DNA from: Streptomyces barringtoniae
GTDB lineage: Bacteria; Actinomycetota; Actinomycetes; Streptomycetales; Streptomycetaceae
Direction of reading: 5' to 3'
Length of the DNA: 64,000 nt
NCBI RefSeq assembly: GCF_020819595.1
Contig: NZ_JAJHNP010000005.1
Coordinates: 372,001-436,000, forward strand
Both the position numbers and the translations under genes were made by a program. The notes below the pieces were generated by a model. The model ran no database searches and was not told the DNA's origin. It worked only from the letters and a program-made list of their open reading frames with translations. How positions within the stretch are numbered: position 1 is the stretch's first letter; the number at the start of each line of letters is the position of its first letter. Below, in pieces: positions 7,924 to 17,196 of the stretch.

Positions 7924-10900
7924 ATGACCGCCAGCGCGGAGCCCGCCGCACGGAGGGACCCCACGGCCCCGATACGCCCGCCCGCCGGCGGGCGGCTCGG
8001 CTGGATGCCCGAGGCCTTCGCGACGCTCTTCGCCGCGCTCGGCCTGCTGTGCGCCCTGCTCGCGCTCATCGAACCGCTGCGCCGCCTGCTCCGCCCCCTC
8101 GTGCACGCCCTCGACCTGCTGCTCCTGCCCATCAGTGCCAACCTGGCCTACGCCGTCTTCCTGTTCCTGCTGGCCGGCGCCACCGCCGCCCGCAAGAAGG
8201 TCGCCTGGTGGCTGGTAGTCGTCTATCTCGGCCTGGTCGTCCTCACCGACGCGGTCGGCGTGGGCCTCGGCATGTACGCCGAGTCGCTGCCGTCCCTGGT
8301 GCTGTGCGGCCTGCTGCTGCTCCTGCTCGTGGTGGCCCGCGGGGAGTTCTACGCCGCCTCCCGCCACGGCGCCGTCTGGCGGGCGCTCGCGGTGCTGGTG
8401 GGCGGTCTGGTGGTGGCGATTCTGCTGGGGTGGGGGCTCGTCATGCTGTTCCCGGGCACGCTCCCGGCGAACGAGCACCTGGCCTGGGCGGCCGACCGGG
8501 TGTGCGGCGGGCTGGTCTCGGGCCGCTCCTTCTCCGGCCGCCCGCCCCGCCACGTCACCTTCGTGCTCGGCCTGCTCGGCGCCCTGGCCCTGCTGAACGC
8601 CGCCGCCGCACTGTTCCGCTCCCAGCGCCTGGAAGCCGCCCTGCACGGCGACGAGGAGGCCCGTATCCGCGCCCTCCTCGCGGCCTACGGCGATCGCGAC
8701 TCCCTCGGCTACTTCGCCACCCGCCGCGACAAGGCCGTCGTCTTCTCACCCAGCGCCAAGGCCGCCGTCACCTACCGTGTCGAGGCCGGCGTCTGCCTGG
8801 CCAGCGGCGATCCCGTCGGCGACCCCGAGGCCTGGCCGCACGCCATCGCCGCCTGGCTGGACGTGGCCCGCCGCTACGCCTGGGCGCCCGCCGTGATGGG
8901 CGCCTCCGAGGACGGTGCCCGCGCCTACGCCCGAGCCGGACTCGGCGCCCTCCAGCTCGGCGACGAGGCGATCGTGTGCGTGGCCTCCTTCGACCTGGAC
9001 GGCCGGGACATGCGGGTGACCCGGCAGGCCGTGCACCGCGTCCGCCGTACCGGCGCCACCTGCCGCATCCGCCGGCACGCCACCCTCACCGAACGGGAGA
9101 TGGAGGAGGTCGTCGACAAGGCCGACGCCTGGCGCGACACCGAGACCGAGCGCGGCTTCTCCATGGCCCTGGACCGGCTCGGCGACCCTGCCGACGGCGA
9201 CTGCCTGCTCGTGGAGGCCCTCGGCGAGGACGGCCGGCTCCTCGCCCTGCTCTCCTTCGTGCCCTGGGGCCGCGACGGCATCTCCCTGGACCTGATGCGC
9301 CGTGACCGCGCCGCACCCAACGGGGTCATGGAGTTCATGGTCGCCGAACTGTGCGCCGCCGCCCCCAAGCTGGGCATCCGCAGGATCTCGCTGAACTTCG
9401 CCGTCTTCCGGTCCGTCTTCGAGGAGGGCGCCCGCATCGGCGCCGGGCCCGTCCTCAGGCTCTGGCGGCGCCTGCTGCTGTTCTTCTCCCGCTGGTGGCA
9501 GCTGGAGGCCCTGTACCGCTCCAACGCCAAGTACCACCCGGAGTGGTACCCGCGGTTCATCTGCTACGGCGACACCGCCGCCCTCGCCCGCATCGGCCTG
9601 GCCTCCGGCATCGCCGAAGGCTTCGTCTCCGTACCGTCGTTGCGCAAACTCTGGGGAAAGGGGCACCCGAAGGCCGGGCAGCCGCCCGCCACCACGGCAG
9701 GGCTGCCGTCCCTGACGGCGCTCGGCCTCGGCGGAGGGGGCGAGGCCGGGACCGTCGCACCGGCCGCCGGCCTGCCCGACCAGGTCCGTGTCCGGCACCA
9801 CAAGCTCGACCGGCTGCGCGCCGGCGGCACCGACCCCTACCCGGTCGGCGTCCCCGCCCCCACCCACGCCCTCGCCGATGTGCCCCCCGAGGAGGACGTC
9901 ACCGTCGCCGGACGGCTCATGCTGATCCGCGACTTCGGCGGCGTCGTCTTCGCCGTGCTGCGCGACTGGTCCGGCGACCACCAGATCGCCCTCACCCGCG
10001 ACCGCTCCGGCGCCGCCCTCGACCGCTTCACCGCCGGCACCGACATCGGCGACCACATCACCGCCACCGGCCGCACCGGCCTCAGCGACCGGGGCGAACC
10101 CACCGTCTTCGTCACCTCCTGGCAGCTCACCGGCAAGTGTCTGCGCCCGCTGCCCGACAAACGCCGCGGCCTCACCGACCCCGAGGCGAAAGTCCGCCGC
10201 CGCTATCTCGACCTCGCGACCAGCCCCGCCGCCCGCACCGTGATCCGGTCCCGCTCCGCCGCCGTACAGGCGCTGCGCCAGGGCCTGCTGGACCGCGGCT
10301 ATGTCGAGGTCGAGACCCCGATGCTGCAGCAGATCCACGGCGGCGCCAACGCCCGCCCCTTCACCACCCACATCAACGCCTACGACCTCGATCTCTATCT
10401 GCGCATCGCCCCCGAGCTGTACCTGAAGCGCCTGTGCGTCGGCGGCCTGGAGAGGGTCTTCGAACTGGGCCGTACCTTCCGCAACGAGGGCGTCTCCTAC
10501 AAGCACAACCCCGAGTTCACCATGCTGGAGGCCTACCAGGCGTACGCCGACTACGACGTCATGCTCGACCTGACCCGCGAGCTGATCCAGGGCGCGGCGA
10601 CCGCCGCCTTCGGCTCCCCGGTGGCCCGCAAGGACGGGCAGGAGTACGACATCTCCGGGAAGTGGCCGGTCAGAACCGTCTACGGCGCGATCTCCGAGGT
10701 GCTGGGGGAGGAGATCGGCCCCGGCACCGAACTGCTGCGGCTGCACCGGCTGTGCGACCGGGCCGGAGTGCCGTACACCGCCGACGACGGGCCCGGTGAC
10801 ATCGTCCTGGAGATGTACGAGCGGCTCGTCGAGGAGCGCACCCAACTCCCCACTTTCTACAAGGACTTCCCGACCGACGTCTCTCCGCTGACCCGGCAGC

Positions 10901-11202
10901 ACCGCACCGACCCACGGCTCGCCGAGCGCTGGGACCTCGTCGCCTTCGGCACCGAACTCGGCACCGCCTACTCGGAGTTGACCGACCCCGTCGAGCAGCG
11001 CCGGCGGCTCACCGAGCAGTCGCTGCTGGCCGCCGGCGGCGACCCGGAGGCCATGGAGCTGGACGAGGACTTCCTGGAGGCCCTCGAGTACGCGATGCCC
11101 CCTACCGGCGGCCTCGGCCTGGGCGTCGACCGGCTGGTGATGTTCCTCACCGGCCTGACGATCCGGGAGACCCTGCCGTTCCCGCTGGTGCGCCGCCGCT
11201 GA
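7924..11202 (+). CDS. lysX: LysX: lysyl-phosphatidylglycerol synthase fused to lysyl-tRNA synthetase
   Basis: A 1092-residue two-enzyme fusion. The N-terminal 250 or so residues contain several transmembrane helices. They are followed by the DUF2156 GNAT-like transferase domain (about 260-570), which moves lysine from lysyl-tRNA to phosphatidylglycerol. The C-terminal half is a class II lysyl-tRNA synthetase: an OB-fold anticodon domain (about 650-745) and a catalytic core with motif 2 (FELGRTFRNEG) and motif 3 (GLGLGVDRLVMF). Lysinylated membranes resist cationic peptides in actinobacteria carrying this protein. ATG at 7924 fits the N-terminus; upstream lies repeat DNA. No strong ribosome site is visible and TACAGT at 7911-7916 could give a leaderless message. 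The 3' end overlaps the convergent MFS gene by 56 bases. Confidence 0.95.
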   Translation: MTASAEPAARRDPTAPIRPPAGGRLGWMPEAFATLFAALGLLCALLALIEPLRRLLRPLVHALDLLLLPISANLAYAVFLFLLAGATAARKKVAWWLVVVYLGLVVLTDAVGVGLGMYAESLPSLVLCGLLLLLLVVARGEFYAASRHGAVWRALAVLVGGLVVAILLGWGLVMLFPGTLPANEHLAWAADRVCGGLVSGRSFSGRPPRHVTFVLGLLGALALLNAAAALFRSQRLEAALHGDEEARIRALLAAYGDRDSLGYFATRRDKAVVFSPSAKAAVTYRVEAGVCLASGDPVGDPEAWPHAIAAWLDVARRYAWAPAVMGASEDGARAYARAGLGALQLGDEAIVCVASFDLDGRDMRVTRQAVHRVRRTGATCRIRRHATLTEREMEEVVDKADAWRDTETERGFSMALDRLGDPADGDCLLVEALGEDGRLLALLSFVPWGRDGISLDLMRRDRAAPNGVMEFMVAELCAAAPKLGIRRISLNFAVFRSVFEEGARIGAGPVLRLWRRLLLFFSRWWQLEALYRSNAKYHPEWYPRFICYGDTAALARIGLASGIAEGFVSVPSLRKLWGKGHPKAGQPPATTAGLPSLTALGLGGGGEAGTVAPAAGLPDQVRVRHHKLDRLRAGGTDPYPVGVPAPTHALADVPPEEDVTVAGRLMLIRDFGGVVFAVLRDWSGDHQIALTRDRSGAALDRFTAGTDIGDHITATGRTGLSDRGEPTVFVTSWQLTGKCLRPLPDKRRGLTDPEAKVRRRYLDLATSPAARTVIRSRSAAVQALRQGLLDRGYVEVETPMLQQIHGGANARPFTTHINAYDLDLYLRIAPELYLKRLCVGGLERVFELGRTFRNEGVSYKHNPEFTMLEAYQAYADYDVMLDLTRELIQGAATAAFGSPVARKDGQEYDISGKWPVRTVYGAISEVLGEEIGPGTELLRLHRLCDRAGVPYTADDGPGDIVLEMYERLVEERTQLPTFYKDFPTDVSPLTRQHRTDPRLAERWDLVAFGTELGTAYSELTDPVEQRRRLTEQSLLAAGGDPEAMELDEDFLEALEYAMPPTGGLGLGVDRLVMFLTGLTIRETLPFPLVRRR

Positions 11203-12634
11203 GCGTCGGGTCCGCGGCGGGGGCCGGGAAGCGGCGCCGGGGCAGGGTCAGCAGCGCGACCACGGCGCCGGCCGAACACAGCGCCACGCCCAGCTCGAAG
11301 CAGTCCCGGACCGCCCCTGTCATGAACGCCTTGTAGTGCTTGTAGGAGTCCCCGGTGGGGGCGGACGCCGGTATCCGCTGCATGGCGACGGAGACGATCC
11401 CGGCGAACAGTGACACGCCCAGGCCGGCGCCCAGCTGCCGGGAGGAGTTCAGGCCCCGGGGCAGCGCACCGCTCCCGGAGCGGGCGAAACCGGCGGGCAG
11501 GGCGAGCACCGCGCAGCCGAAGGCGACCAGCAGCAGCGGCAGCAGCACATCGGCGAAGCGGAAGGCGTCCTCCCGGCTCAGCAGGACGAAGCCGACGGCC
11601 GCGACCCCGCAGGCCCCGGCCACCGCCGCACCCAGCCCGATGCGCGCGGCCAGCCGGGGCAGGACCAGGCAGCCCAGCAGCACCCCGGCGACGGTGGACA
11701 GCAGGGCCCAGCCGACCTGCATCACGGACAGCCCGCCGATCACCTGCAGGGCGAGCGTGAGGGCGTACAGGACACCGGCGAGACCGGACGCCAGCAACGC
11801 CACCACCGTGTACCCGCCGAACGCGGCTCGCTCCCGGTCCAGCCGGGCGAACAGCTCCGGCATCCGCTCGCCCCGGCCGAGCAGGCCCAGCGCGGAGGGC
11901 ACCAGCGCGCCCGCCACCGCGATGACGACGACCGTCGTCGCGGACACGCTGTGGCCGCCCAGCCAGTCGGCGAACCATGCCAGGAAGCCCAGCGGGACGA
12001 CGCCCAGCGCCGCACGGCCCACCCGTGCCCCGGCCGCGGGCAGGGGCACGGACTCGGTGAGCACCACCGGGGTCAGCACCAGCAGCACGGCCCCGGCGGC
12101 GGCCTGCAGCCAGAACACCGTCTCGCCCCGCATCGAGGCATCCAGCAGCATGGCCGTGGGCAGCAGCATGGCCGGTCCGGCACAGGCGACGACGGCGAAA
12201 TGCACGCTCAGCGCCCGGTCCCGGCCGGGTCCCTCCGGATGCGTGGAGTCGATCAGCGCCAGCGCGCCGGCGGTGATCACCGCCGCCGCGACGCCCTGCA
12301 CCGCCCGCGAGGCGAGCAGCACCTCGGAGTCCGCCGTCACCGCCGCCGCCACGGCGGCGAGGCTCGACAGGGCGAGGCCGCCCATCAGCACGCGTCGCTG
12401 CCCGATCGCCTCACCCAGCGCCCCCGCGAGCACCGGCAGCGCGGCGAAACACACGCTGTACACGCTCAGCAGCCAGGTCAGCCCCTGGAAGGACATCTGC
12501 GACCGGACTGCGATCCACGGCAGCCCCACCGTGAAGACGGTGGTGTCGAAGACGACCAGGACCTGCGCGGCCGCCAGCAGCACCACCGCCGGCCCCCCGC
12601 GGCGCAGCCCGCTCGCTCCCGCATGCGTCAACAC
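11147..12634 (-). CDS. MFS transporter, 14-helix drug:H+ antiporter type
   Basis: A membrane protein of about 495 residues with roughly 14 hydrophobic segments and the DHA2-type N-terminal region (VLVVFDTTVFTVGLPWIA, then SVYSVCFAALPVLAGALGE). The family exports drugs or metabolites with proton counterflow; the substrate is unknown. GTG at 12634 (VLTHAGASG) is preferred because GGGGGAGAG ends 3 bases upstream; ATG at 12664 is the alternative. The C-terminal 56 bases overlap the 3' end of lysX tail to tail, so the last 18 codons are antisense to the end of LysX. Confidence 0.88.
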   Translation of the reverse strand: MLTHAGASGLRRGGPAVVLLAAAQVLVVFDTTVFTVGLPWIAVRSQMSFQGLTWLLSVYSVCFAALPVLAGALGEAIGQRRVLMGGLALSSLAAVAAAVTADSEVLLASRAVQGVAAAVITAGALALIDSTHPEGPGRDRALSVHFAVVACAGPAMLLPTAMLLDASMRGETVFWLQAAAGAVLLVLTPVVLTESVPLPAAGARVGRAALGVVPLGFLAWFADWLGGHSVSATTVVVIAVAGALVPSALGLLGRGERMPELFARLDRERAAFGGYTVVALLASGLAGVLYALTLALQVIGGLSVMQVGWALLSTVAGVLLGCLVLPRLAARIGLGAAVAGACGVAAVGFVLLSREDAFRFADVLLPLLLVAFGCAVLALPAGFARSGSGALPRGLNSSRQLGAGLGVSLFAGIVSVAMQRIPASAPTGDSYKHYKAFMTGAVRDCFELGVALCSAGAVVALLTLPRRRFPAPAADPTLSGGAPAGTAGSPGSSGR

Positions 12635-12801
12635 GGCTCTCCCCCATACCCGTTGTCGGACCATTGTCGCGGACTGAATGACTATCAAAAGCCCGCGGCA
12701 GGTTCCGCGCCGGCCCCGGAACTGGTCCGTCCGGGTGTATTCCCGCCGCCGCACCGGTGTCGTTGTGGTGCGCCGAAGTCCGGTGGGGCGACTGATGAGT
12801 C

Positions 12802-13638
12802 ATGCAGAAGGATCAGTTGCTCACACGGCGCCGGATGCTCCTGGGCGGTGCCGCCGCGCTGGGGGCGGCGGGTGCCGCCGGGGCCGTACTCGCGACTGGC
12901 GCCGAGGACGGCGCCGGGACCGCCGCCCCCGCTCCCGGACCACAGGCCCGCCAGGTGCCCAAGTCCTCCGCCTTCCGGCTCCAACCGCTCACCGGGGACG
13001 GACCGCCGCGTGCCGCGCCGCACCAGCTGAAGGTCCGCAAGGAGCCCATCCTCCAGATCTCCGGGCGTGGCCGGAGAATGATGCTGACCTTCGACGACGG
13101 CCCCAACCCGGACTACACCCCGCACATCCTCAACACCCTCGCCAAGTACGACGTACGGGCCATGTTCTTCGTGTGCGGCGAGTGCGTCGTCGACAACAAG
13201 GGGCTGGTGGCCCGGATGGCCGACGAAGGCCATGTCGTCGGCAACCACACCTGGACGCATCCGCTGCTGACGACCCTCAACCGCAAGCAGATCCGCTCCG
13301 AGATGAAGCGCACCAGCGACGTCATCGAGAACACCTACGGCGAGCGCCCGCAGTGGTTCCGCGCCCCCTACGGCGCCTGGAACCGCGCAGCGTTCCAGCT
13401 GGGCGCCGAGATGGGCATGGAGCCGATGGCCTGGACGGTCGACACCACCGACTGGACGGAGCCCGGCACCGGCACCATCGTCGACCGGGTGGAGAGCGGC
13501 GCCGCCCCCGGCGTCGTGGTGCTCTCCCACGACGCCGGGGGCGACCGGTCGCAGACCGTCCGCGCGATCCGTGAATGGCTGCCCTATCTCCTCGACTCCG
13601 GATACCACATGACCGTGCCGCCACGCCGGCGCGTATGA
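12802..13638 (+). CDS. Exported polysaccharide deacetylase (NodB domain)
   Basis: A 278-residue carbohydrate esterase family 4 enzyme that removes acetyl groups from cell-wall or extracellular glycans. The N-terminus looks like a Tat signal (TRRRMLLGGAAALGAAG), followed by a Pro/Ala linker. The NodB motifs are present: TFDDGP (metal and catalytic Asp pair, about residue 95), NHTWTHP (metal His pair), RAPYG, and LSHD near the C-terminus. It lies next to sortase and surface-protein genes, which fits a role in envelope modification. It is divergent from the MFS gene with 167 bases between. Confidence 0.93.
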   Translation: MQKDQLLTRRRMLLGGAAALGAAGAAGAVLATGAEDGAGTAAPAPGPQARQVPKSSAFRLQPLTGDGPPRAAPHQLKVRKEPILQISGRGRRMMLTFDDGPNPDYTPHILNTLAKYDVRAMFFVCGECVVDNKGLVARMADEGHVVGNHTWTHPLLTTLNRKQIRSEMKRTSDVIENTYGERPQWFRAPYGAWNRAAFQLGAEMGMEPMAWTVDTTDWTEPGTGTIVDRVESGAAPGVVVLSHDAGGDRSQTVRAIREWLPYLLDSGYHMTVPPRRRV

Positions 13639-13676
13639 CCGATTCCCGGTTCTTCGCCCGCCCGGCCGCGATGGTT

Positions 13677-14348
13677 TCAGTTCACCGCGACCAGACGGGC
13701 GAAGACGACGACGTTCCCGTCGTAACCGTTCTTCCTGGAAAAACCGCCGCCGCAGGTGATGACCCGCAGTTCCGGTGTTCCCTTCGAGCCGTACACGCGG
13801 TCGCCCGGAAAGGCGCTCTTGGAGAAGACCTCGACCCCATAGGTCTCGAACACCGCGGTCTTTCCGTCCTTGCGCAGGACCTCGATCCGGTTCCCCTTCT
13901 TCAGGGCCCCGAGCCCGTAGAACACGGCGGGGCCCCGTTGGTTGTCGACGTGCCCGACGACGACGGCGGTCCCCTTCTCACCGGGGGAGACGGCACCGGT
14001 GAACCAGCCCGCCAGGTTGGGATCGTCCGGCGGCGGCGCGGCGACCCAGCCGGCCGCGTCCAGACCGACGGGCATGACCGGCGCGTTCACCCGGATCGCG
14101 GGGATGCGGACCCGGTTGGCGGCCGAGAACCCGAGCGGCATCGGAACCGTGGAGAAGGTGCCGGCGCCGACGTGGCTGTCCGGGGCCGCCGCCGAGGCGG
14201 GCTGCGGCGGACCGACGTCGAACTCACCCGAACCATTCCGGATGAGCGCCAGACCGGTCAGCAGAACAAGCGCTATGACGCCCCACGGAGCGCGCCTCCT
14301 CCGCCGCTCCTCCTCTTCGGCGAGCTCGGACAGCCCGTACGCAGACAT
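13677..14348 (-). CDS. Class F sortase
   Basis: A 223-residue membrane-anchored transpeptidase. One N-terminal transmembrane helix (about 21-37, APWGVIALVLLTGLALI) follows a Glu/Arg-rich cytoplasmic start. The sortase beta-barrel follows, with catalytic His in VVGHVDN (about 134), Cys in ITCGGGF (about 197) and Arg in FARL (about 217). Class F enzymes are common in actinobacteria, and their physiological substrates are poorly defined. The divergent neighbour at 14682 is a secreted protein with a C-terminal membrane anchor and no LPxTG, a candidate partner by position only. Confidence 0.93.
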   Translation of the reverse strand: MSAYGLSELAEEEERRRRRAPWGVIALVLLTGLALIRNGSGEFDVGPPQPASAAAPDSHVGAGTFSTVPMPLGFSAANRVRIPAIRVNAPVMPVGLDAAGWVAAPPPDDPNLAGWFTGAVSPGEKGTAVVVGHVDNQRGPAVFYGLGALKKGNRIEVLRKDGKTAVFETYGVEVFSKSAFPGDRVYGSKGTPELRVITCGGGFSRKNGYDGNVVVFARLVAVN

Positions 14349-14681
14349 TCGCCATCCCCTCTCGACGCGGCCTCGCCACGGCCATCGGGCATGGGAAAAC
14401 GCTAAGTCCCGTACGAGCGGCGGGCGACGGGACGAGTGGCGAACGGGTGGCCCACGGGCCTTTGGGGTGCGCCATCCGAGTTGCCGTTCACAGAAAATCT
14501 CTGACGCTCCGTGACCTGCAGCAATATCCGATTATGTGCTTTTCGTGCGGCCTGTTGGCTCACCAGGACGGACCATTCTCGACATGCGGGCGTGTTCCGC
14601 GCGCCAGAGGGTCTTCCCGGGAGGTGATTTCTCGCCGATCGACCGGGGACGGGCCCCGGGCACCTCCCGCGGAGGATCACC
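14349..14681. other. 333-base divergent intergenic region, sortase / secreted protein
   Basis: Separates the class F sortase (minus) from the secreted protein (plus). It has a locally lower GC stretch around 14490-14560 that could carry promoters for both. No coding motif, repeat or convincing operator was found. GCGGAGGATCACC at the end is the ribosome site of the plus-strand gene. Confidence 0.55.
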
Positions 14682-15434
14682 ATGCGAAACCAAAGCGCCC
14701 TGGTGGCCGCGTGCGCCGCGGCCGCCGTGCTCGGGTTCGCCGCCCCCGTGGCCGTCGCGGACGGCACGGGCAACGGCGGCCACCTGAGCAGCCACCGAAA
14801 CCTCGACAACCACGGAAGCGCCGACAACCGCGGAAACAACAACCGCAGCAACTTCAGCAGGCACGGCAACTTCGACGACAACGGGGAGCAGGGCAGCGAG
14901 GCCGGCCGGACGGAGGACTCCGGTCCGGGCGAGGACAACGGGAACGACGGCCGGGGTAGCGACTCCGGCCGAGCCGACGACTCCGGCCGCGGCGACGACT
15001 CCGGCGGCAGCGATGACAACTCCGCCGACCATGGGGACGGCGGCCTCCGGAACATCGTCTCCACGCCCGGCGTGCTCCCGGCCGGCGGCCGGCTCGCCGT
15101 CAGCGTGGACGGCTGCCACGGCGGCACCATGTCCTCCCGTGCCTTCCCCACCACCGACTTCAACGACTTCAACGACGACACCGCGCGCGGCACCACCGAG
15201 ATCGACCGTGACGCCCCGCCCGGCCGGTACGACGTCACCATCCACTGCGACGGCCGGACCCTGGTCCGCCCGGCCGCGTTCACTGTGCTCGGCGGCGTCC
15301 AGGGCGGTGTGGGCGGCAGCAGATCCACCGGCGCCACGCCGGCCGACATGGCCATCGGCGCCGGACTCGTGACCTTGGCGGTCGTCGGGGGCGGCGCGTT
15401 CTGGCTGCGCCGCCGGCACGAGAAGCGGACCTGA
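14682..15434 (+). CDS. Secreted, membrane-anchored surface protein with Asp/Ser/Gly-rich stalk
   Basis: A 250-residue exported protein. It has a classical signal peptide (MRNQSALVAACAAAAVLGFA, cleavage near AVAD). A low-complexity region rich in Asp, Gly, Ser and Asn (about 27-120) follows, with short DDSGRGDDSG-like repeats. A small compact domain has two Cys (GCHGG and HCDGR), and the C-terminus is a transmembrane helix plus basic tail (RRRHEKRT). The layout is that of a cell-surface protein with a hydrophobic anchor, but no LPxTG motif is visible before the helix. ATG at 14682 has GGAGG 7 bases upstream. It is divergent from the class F sortase. Function is unknown. Confidence 0.85.
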   Translation: MRNQSALVAACAAAAVLGFAAPVAVADGTGNGGHLSSHRNLDNHGSADNRGNNNRSNFSRHGNFDDNGEQGSEAGRTEDSGPGEDNGNDGRGSDSGRADDSGRGDDSGGSDDNSADHGDGGLRNIVSTPGVLPAGGRLAVSVDGCHGGTMSSRAFPTTDFNDFNDDTARGTTEIDRDAPPGRYDVTIHCDGRTLVRPAAFTVLGGVQGGVGGSRSTGATPADMAIGAGLVTLAVVGGGAFWLRRRHEKRT

Positions 15435-15468
15435 CGCCCCGGTCGCCCGGCGGACGCCGACACGGCAG

Positions 15469-15499
15469 TCGCCCCGGTCCCTCGGGGGATCCGGGGCGA
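15469..15499. terminator. Inverted repeat, probable terminator
   Basis: A perfect 9-bp stem, TCGCCCCGG with CCGGGGCGA, around a 13-base loop, in the gap between the secreted-protein gene and the convergent DUF4239 gene. No long T run follows, as is usual in Streptomyces. Confidence 0.7.
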
Positions 15500-15528
15500 A
15501 GGCCTGCCGGCGATCGTACGGTGGGGTG

Positions 15529-16293
15529 CTAGCCGGTGACCCCCGGGAACATGTTCATGAAGGGTTCCGCGGTCACCGCGATGCCCCGGCTGTAGGGGGC
15601 GTCGAAGTCCCAGATGAGGAACAGCATGAACGCGATGGTCGCGGAGAACAGCCCCGCCAGGACCAGTTCGCGTCTGGTGCGCCGGATCTGCAGCGCGAAC
15701 ACCATGCCGACGGTGACCAGCGCACCGGTGAGCAGGCCCCACCACACCACCGGCGGCATGGTGGCCCCGGTGGAGTCGGCGCGGGCGTTGCGCGCCTGGT
15801 CGGCGGCGGTCATCTGGTCCAGCAGCGGCTGGTAGGCCTGCGCCTCGAAGTCGTTCTTCGGCTGGTAGTCGGTGACGTCCTGGCGGACCTTCTGCAGCAG
15901 CTGCGCGCCGCGGTCGGTGACGCGCTCGTCGTGCGACATGGCCCGCCACTCGTGGTGCACGACATAGCCGACATAGGCGTTGACATCGTCGCGGACCCTG
16001 TCACGCACGTCCGGCGGATAGACCCGCACCCGCTCCGAGATCTCGTGCAGCGCCTGGGCCTCGGACTGCACATAGTCCTGCGCGGAGCTGCGGGCCTCCC
16101 ACACGCCCGCGATGGCGAGGCCCAGGACGATGGCGTACACGACGCCGATCCACATCGTCATGTACTCGATGACGTCCGGGGTCTCGTTGGGATCCTCGTC
16201 CTCGGGGGCACGCTTGTGCCGTACGACGGTGACGACCACCACCACGGCGCAGGCCGCCAGCATCGCGAGGACGAGAACAAGCCAATCCGGCAA
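15529..16293 (-). CDS. DUF4239 family membrane protein
   Basis: A 254-residue integral membrane protein. It has an N-terminal helix (LVLVLAMLAACAVVVVVTVV), a second near 47-65 (MWIGVVYAIVLGLAIAGVW), a soluble Asp/Arg-rich central part of about 110 residues, and two C-terminal helices. This pattern and the WEAR...EAQAL region match the DUF4239 (bestrophin-like) family. The family's role is not established; a channel function has been suggested from the fold. It starts 34 bases after the Pro-rich gene on the same strand, so the two probably form an operon. Confidence 0.82.
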   Translation of the reverse strand: MPDWLVLVLAMLAACAVVVVVTVVRHKRAPEDEDPNETPDVIEYMTMWIGVVYAIVLGLAIAGVWEARSSAQDYVQSEAQALHEISERVRVYPPDVRDRVRDDVNAYVGYVVHHEWRAMSHDERVTDRGAQLLQKVRQDVTDYQPKNDFEAQAYQPLLDQMTAADQARNARADSTGATMPPVVWWGLLTGALVTVGMVFALQIRRTRRELVLAGLFSATIAFMLFLIWDFDAPYSRGIAVTAEPFMNMFPGVTG

Positions 16294-16326
16294 CGGATAC
16301 CTCCAGAAGGTGAGCGGGCCGGCGCG

Positions 16327-16899
16327 TCAGCGCGGGCGCAGGGCCGCGACGGCGACGATCGCCGGAACGGTGATGAGCAGGACATAGGTGACCGGCGTGG
16401 TGTGACCGGGCGCGAGGTGCGCGGTGTGGTGCGGGTGGTACGCCGGATAGCTCACCGGCGTCGCCGAGGGCAGCGGGGTGGCCTTCTGCTTCGGGTCGGC
16501 CGGTGGCGTCGGCGCAGGTGTGGGGGTGGGAGGGGGTGTCGGCCGCGGCGGATCCGGGGCGGGCCGGGCCGGCGGCTTCGGTTTCGGCGTCGGCGTCGGC
16601 TTCGGCACCGGGCGCGGAGCCGGCTTCGGCTTCGGCGGTGCCGGCTCCGGCGGCGCAGGGGGCGTCGGGCTGGGAGTCGGCGTGGGTGTGGGCGGGGCGG
16701 GCGTCGCACAGGGCAGCGGAATCGGCCAGTGGCCGCCGGCACGGGCGACCGCCACCGTGCCGTCCGGGCCCGTGGAGGCGTACGCGCAGGCGTCGGCCGA
16801 CGCGCTGCCGACCGGGCAGCCCACCAGGGTCCAGGTCAGCGCCACCAGTGCCAACACCCGAGCGGCGGCTGCGCATCGGGTCACTTCGGGTCCATGCAC
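16327..16899 (-). CDS. Exported proline-rich surface protein
   Basis: A signal peptide (ARVLALVALTWTLVGCPVGSA, cleavage near SASADA) precedes a Cys-bounded segment (CAYASTGPDG to PLPC). A long Pro/Lys/Thr repeat region of PTPTPT and PKPKPAP type follows, then a C-terminal transmembrane helix (YVLLITVPAIVAVAALRPR). Pro-rich stalks of this kind usually span the cell wall. GTG at 16899 is chosen because it lies just before the signal peptide; GTG at 16884 is possible and neither has a ribosome site. The DUF4239 gene follows 34 bases downstream. Function is not known. Confidence 0.75.
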   Translation of the reverse strand: MHGPEVTRCAAAARVLALVALTWTLVGCPVGSASADACAYASTGPDGTVAVARAGGHWPIPLPCATPAPPTPTPTPSPTPPAPPEPAPPKPKPAPRPVPKPTPTPKPKPPARPAPDPPRPTPPPTPTPAPTPPADPKQKATPLPSATPVSYPAYHPHHTAHLAPGHTTPVTYVLLITVPAIVAVAALRPR

Positions 16900-17196
16900 G
16901 CCAAGATCATGGGGTGCGGAAAGCGGTCGTACGCCGCAGTGCGCCCGGATTGCTCCGAAGGGAGGACATAGCGCGATCAATGGTTTGACGCGAAGAAGAG
17001 CGCGATTGGTGCGATGCGGACGCCCGTACGCGCCCGGCACGCCGGCACGTGCGGCACCGGATCACAGGAGGCGGAAAGAATTTCCCGAAGAACTTCCGCT
17101 CCCCGTTGAACGCTCCGGCCCCCTCGGTGCGTACCCATGGCCGTGCGGCGGCGCGGCAGGGCGCTGCAACATCCAGGCGAATATGGGGAGTTGGAA
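16900..17196. other. Divergent intergenic region with no gene seen
   Basis: A 297-base gap between the Pro-rich gene (minus) and the repeat lipoprotein (plus). It includes the ribosome site of the lipoprotein (GGGGAG, about 8 bases before its ATG). I saw no convincing operator or repeat. Confidence 0.5.

Noticed and set aside
8746..10902. A very long open frame on the minus strand inside lysX
   Set aside because: It is antisense to the conserved synthetase domains, rich in Gly/Ala/Val/Glu with no motif, and arises from high third-position GC. The same holds for the long antisense frame across sdhA (23076-25025) and that across the GGDEF-EAL gene (18927-21404).
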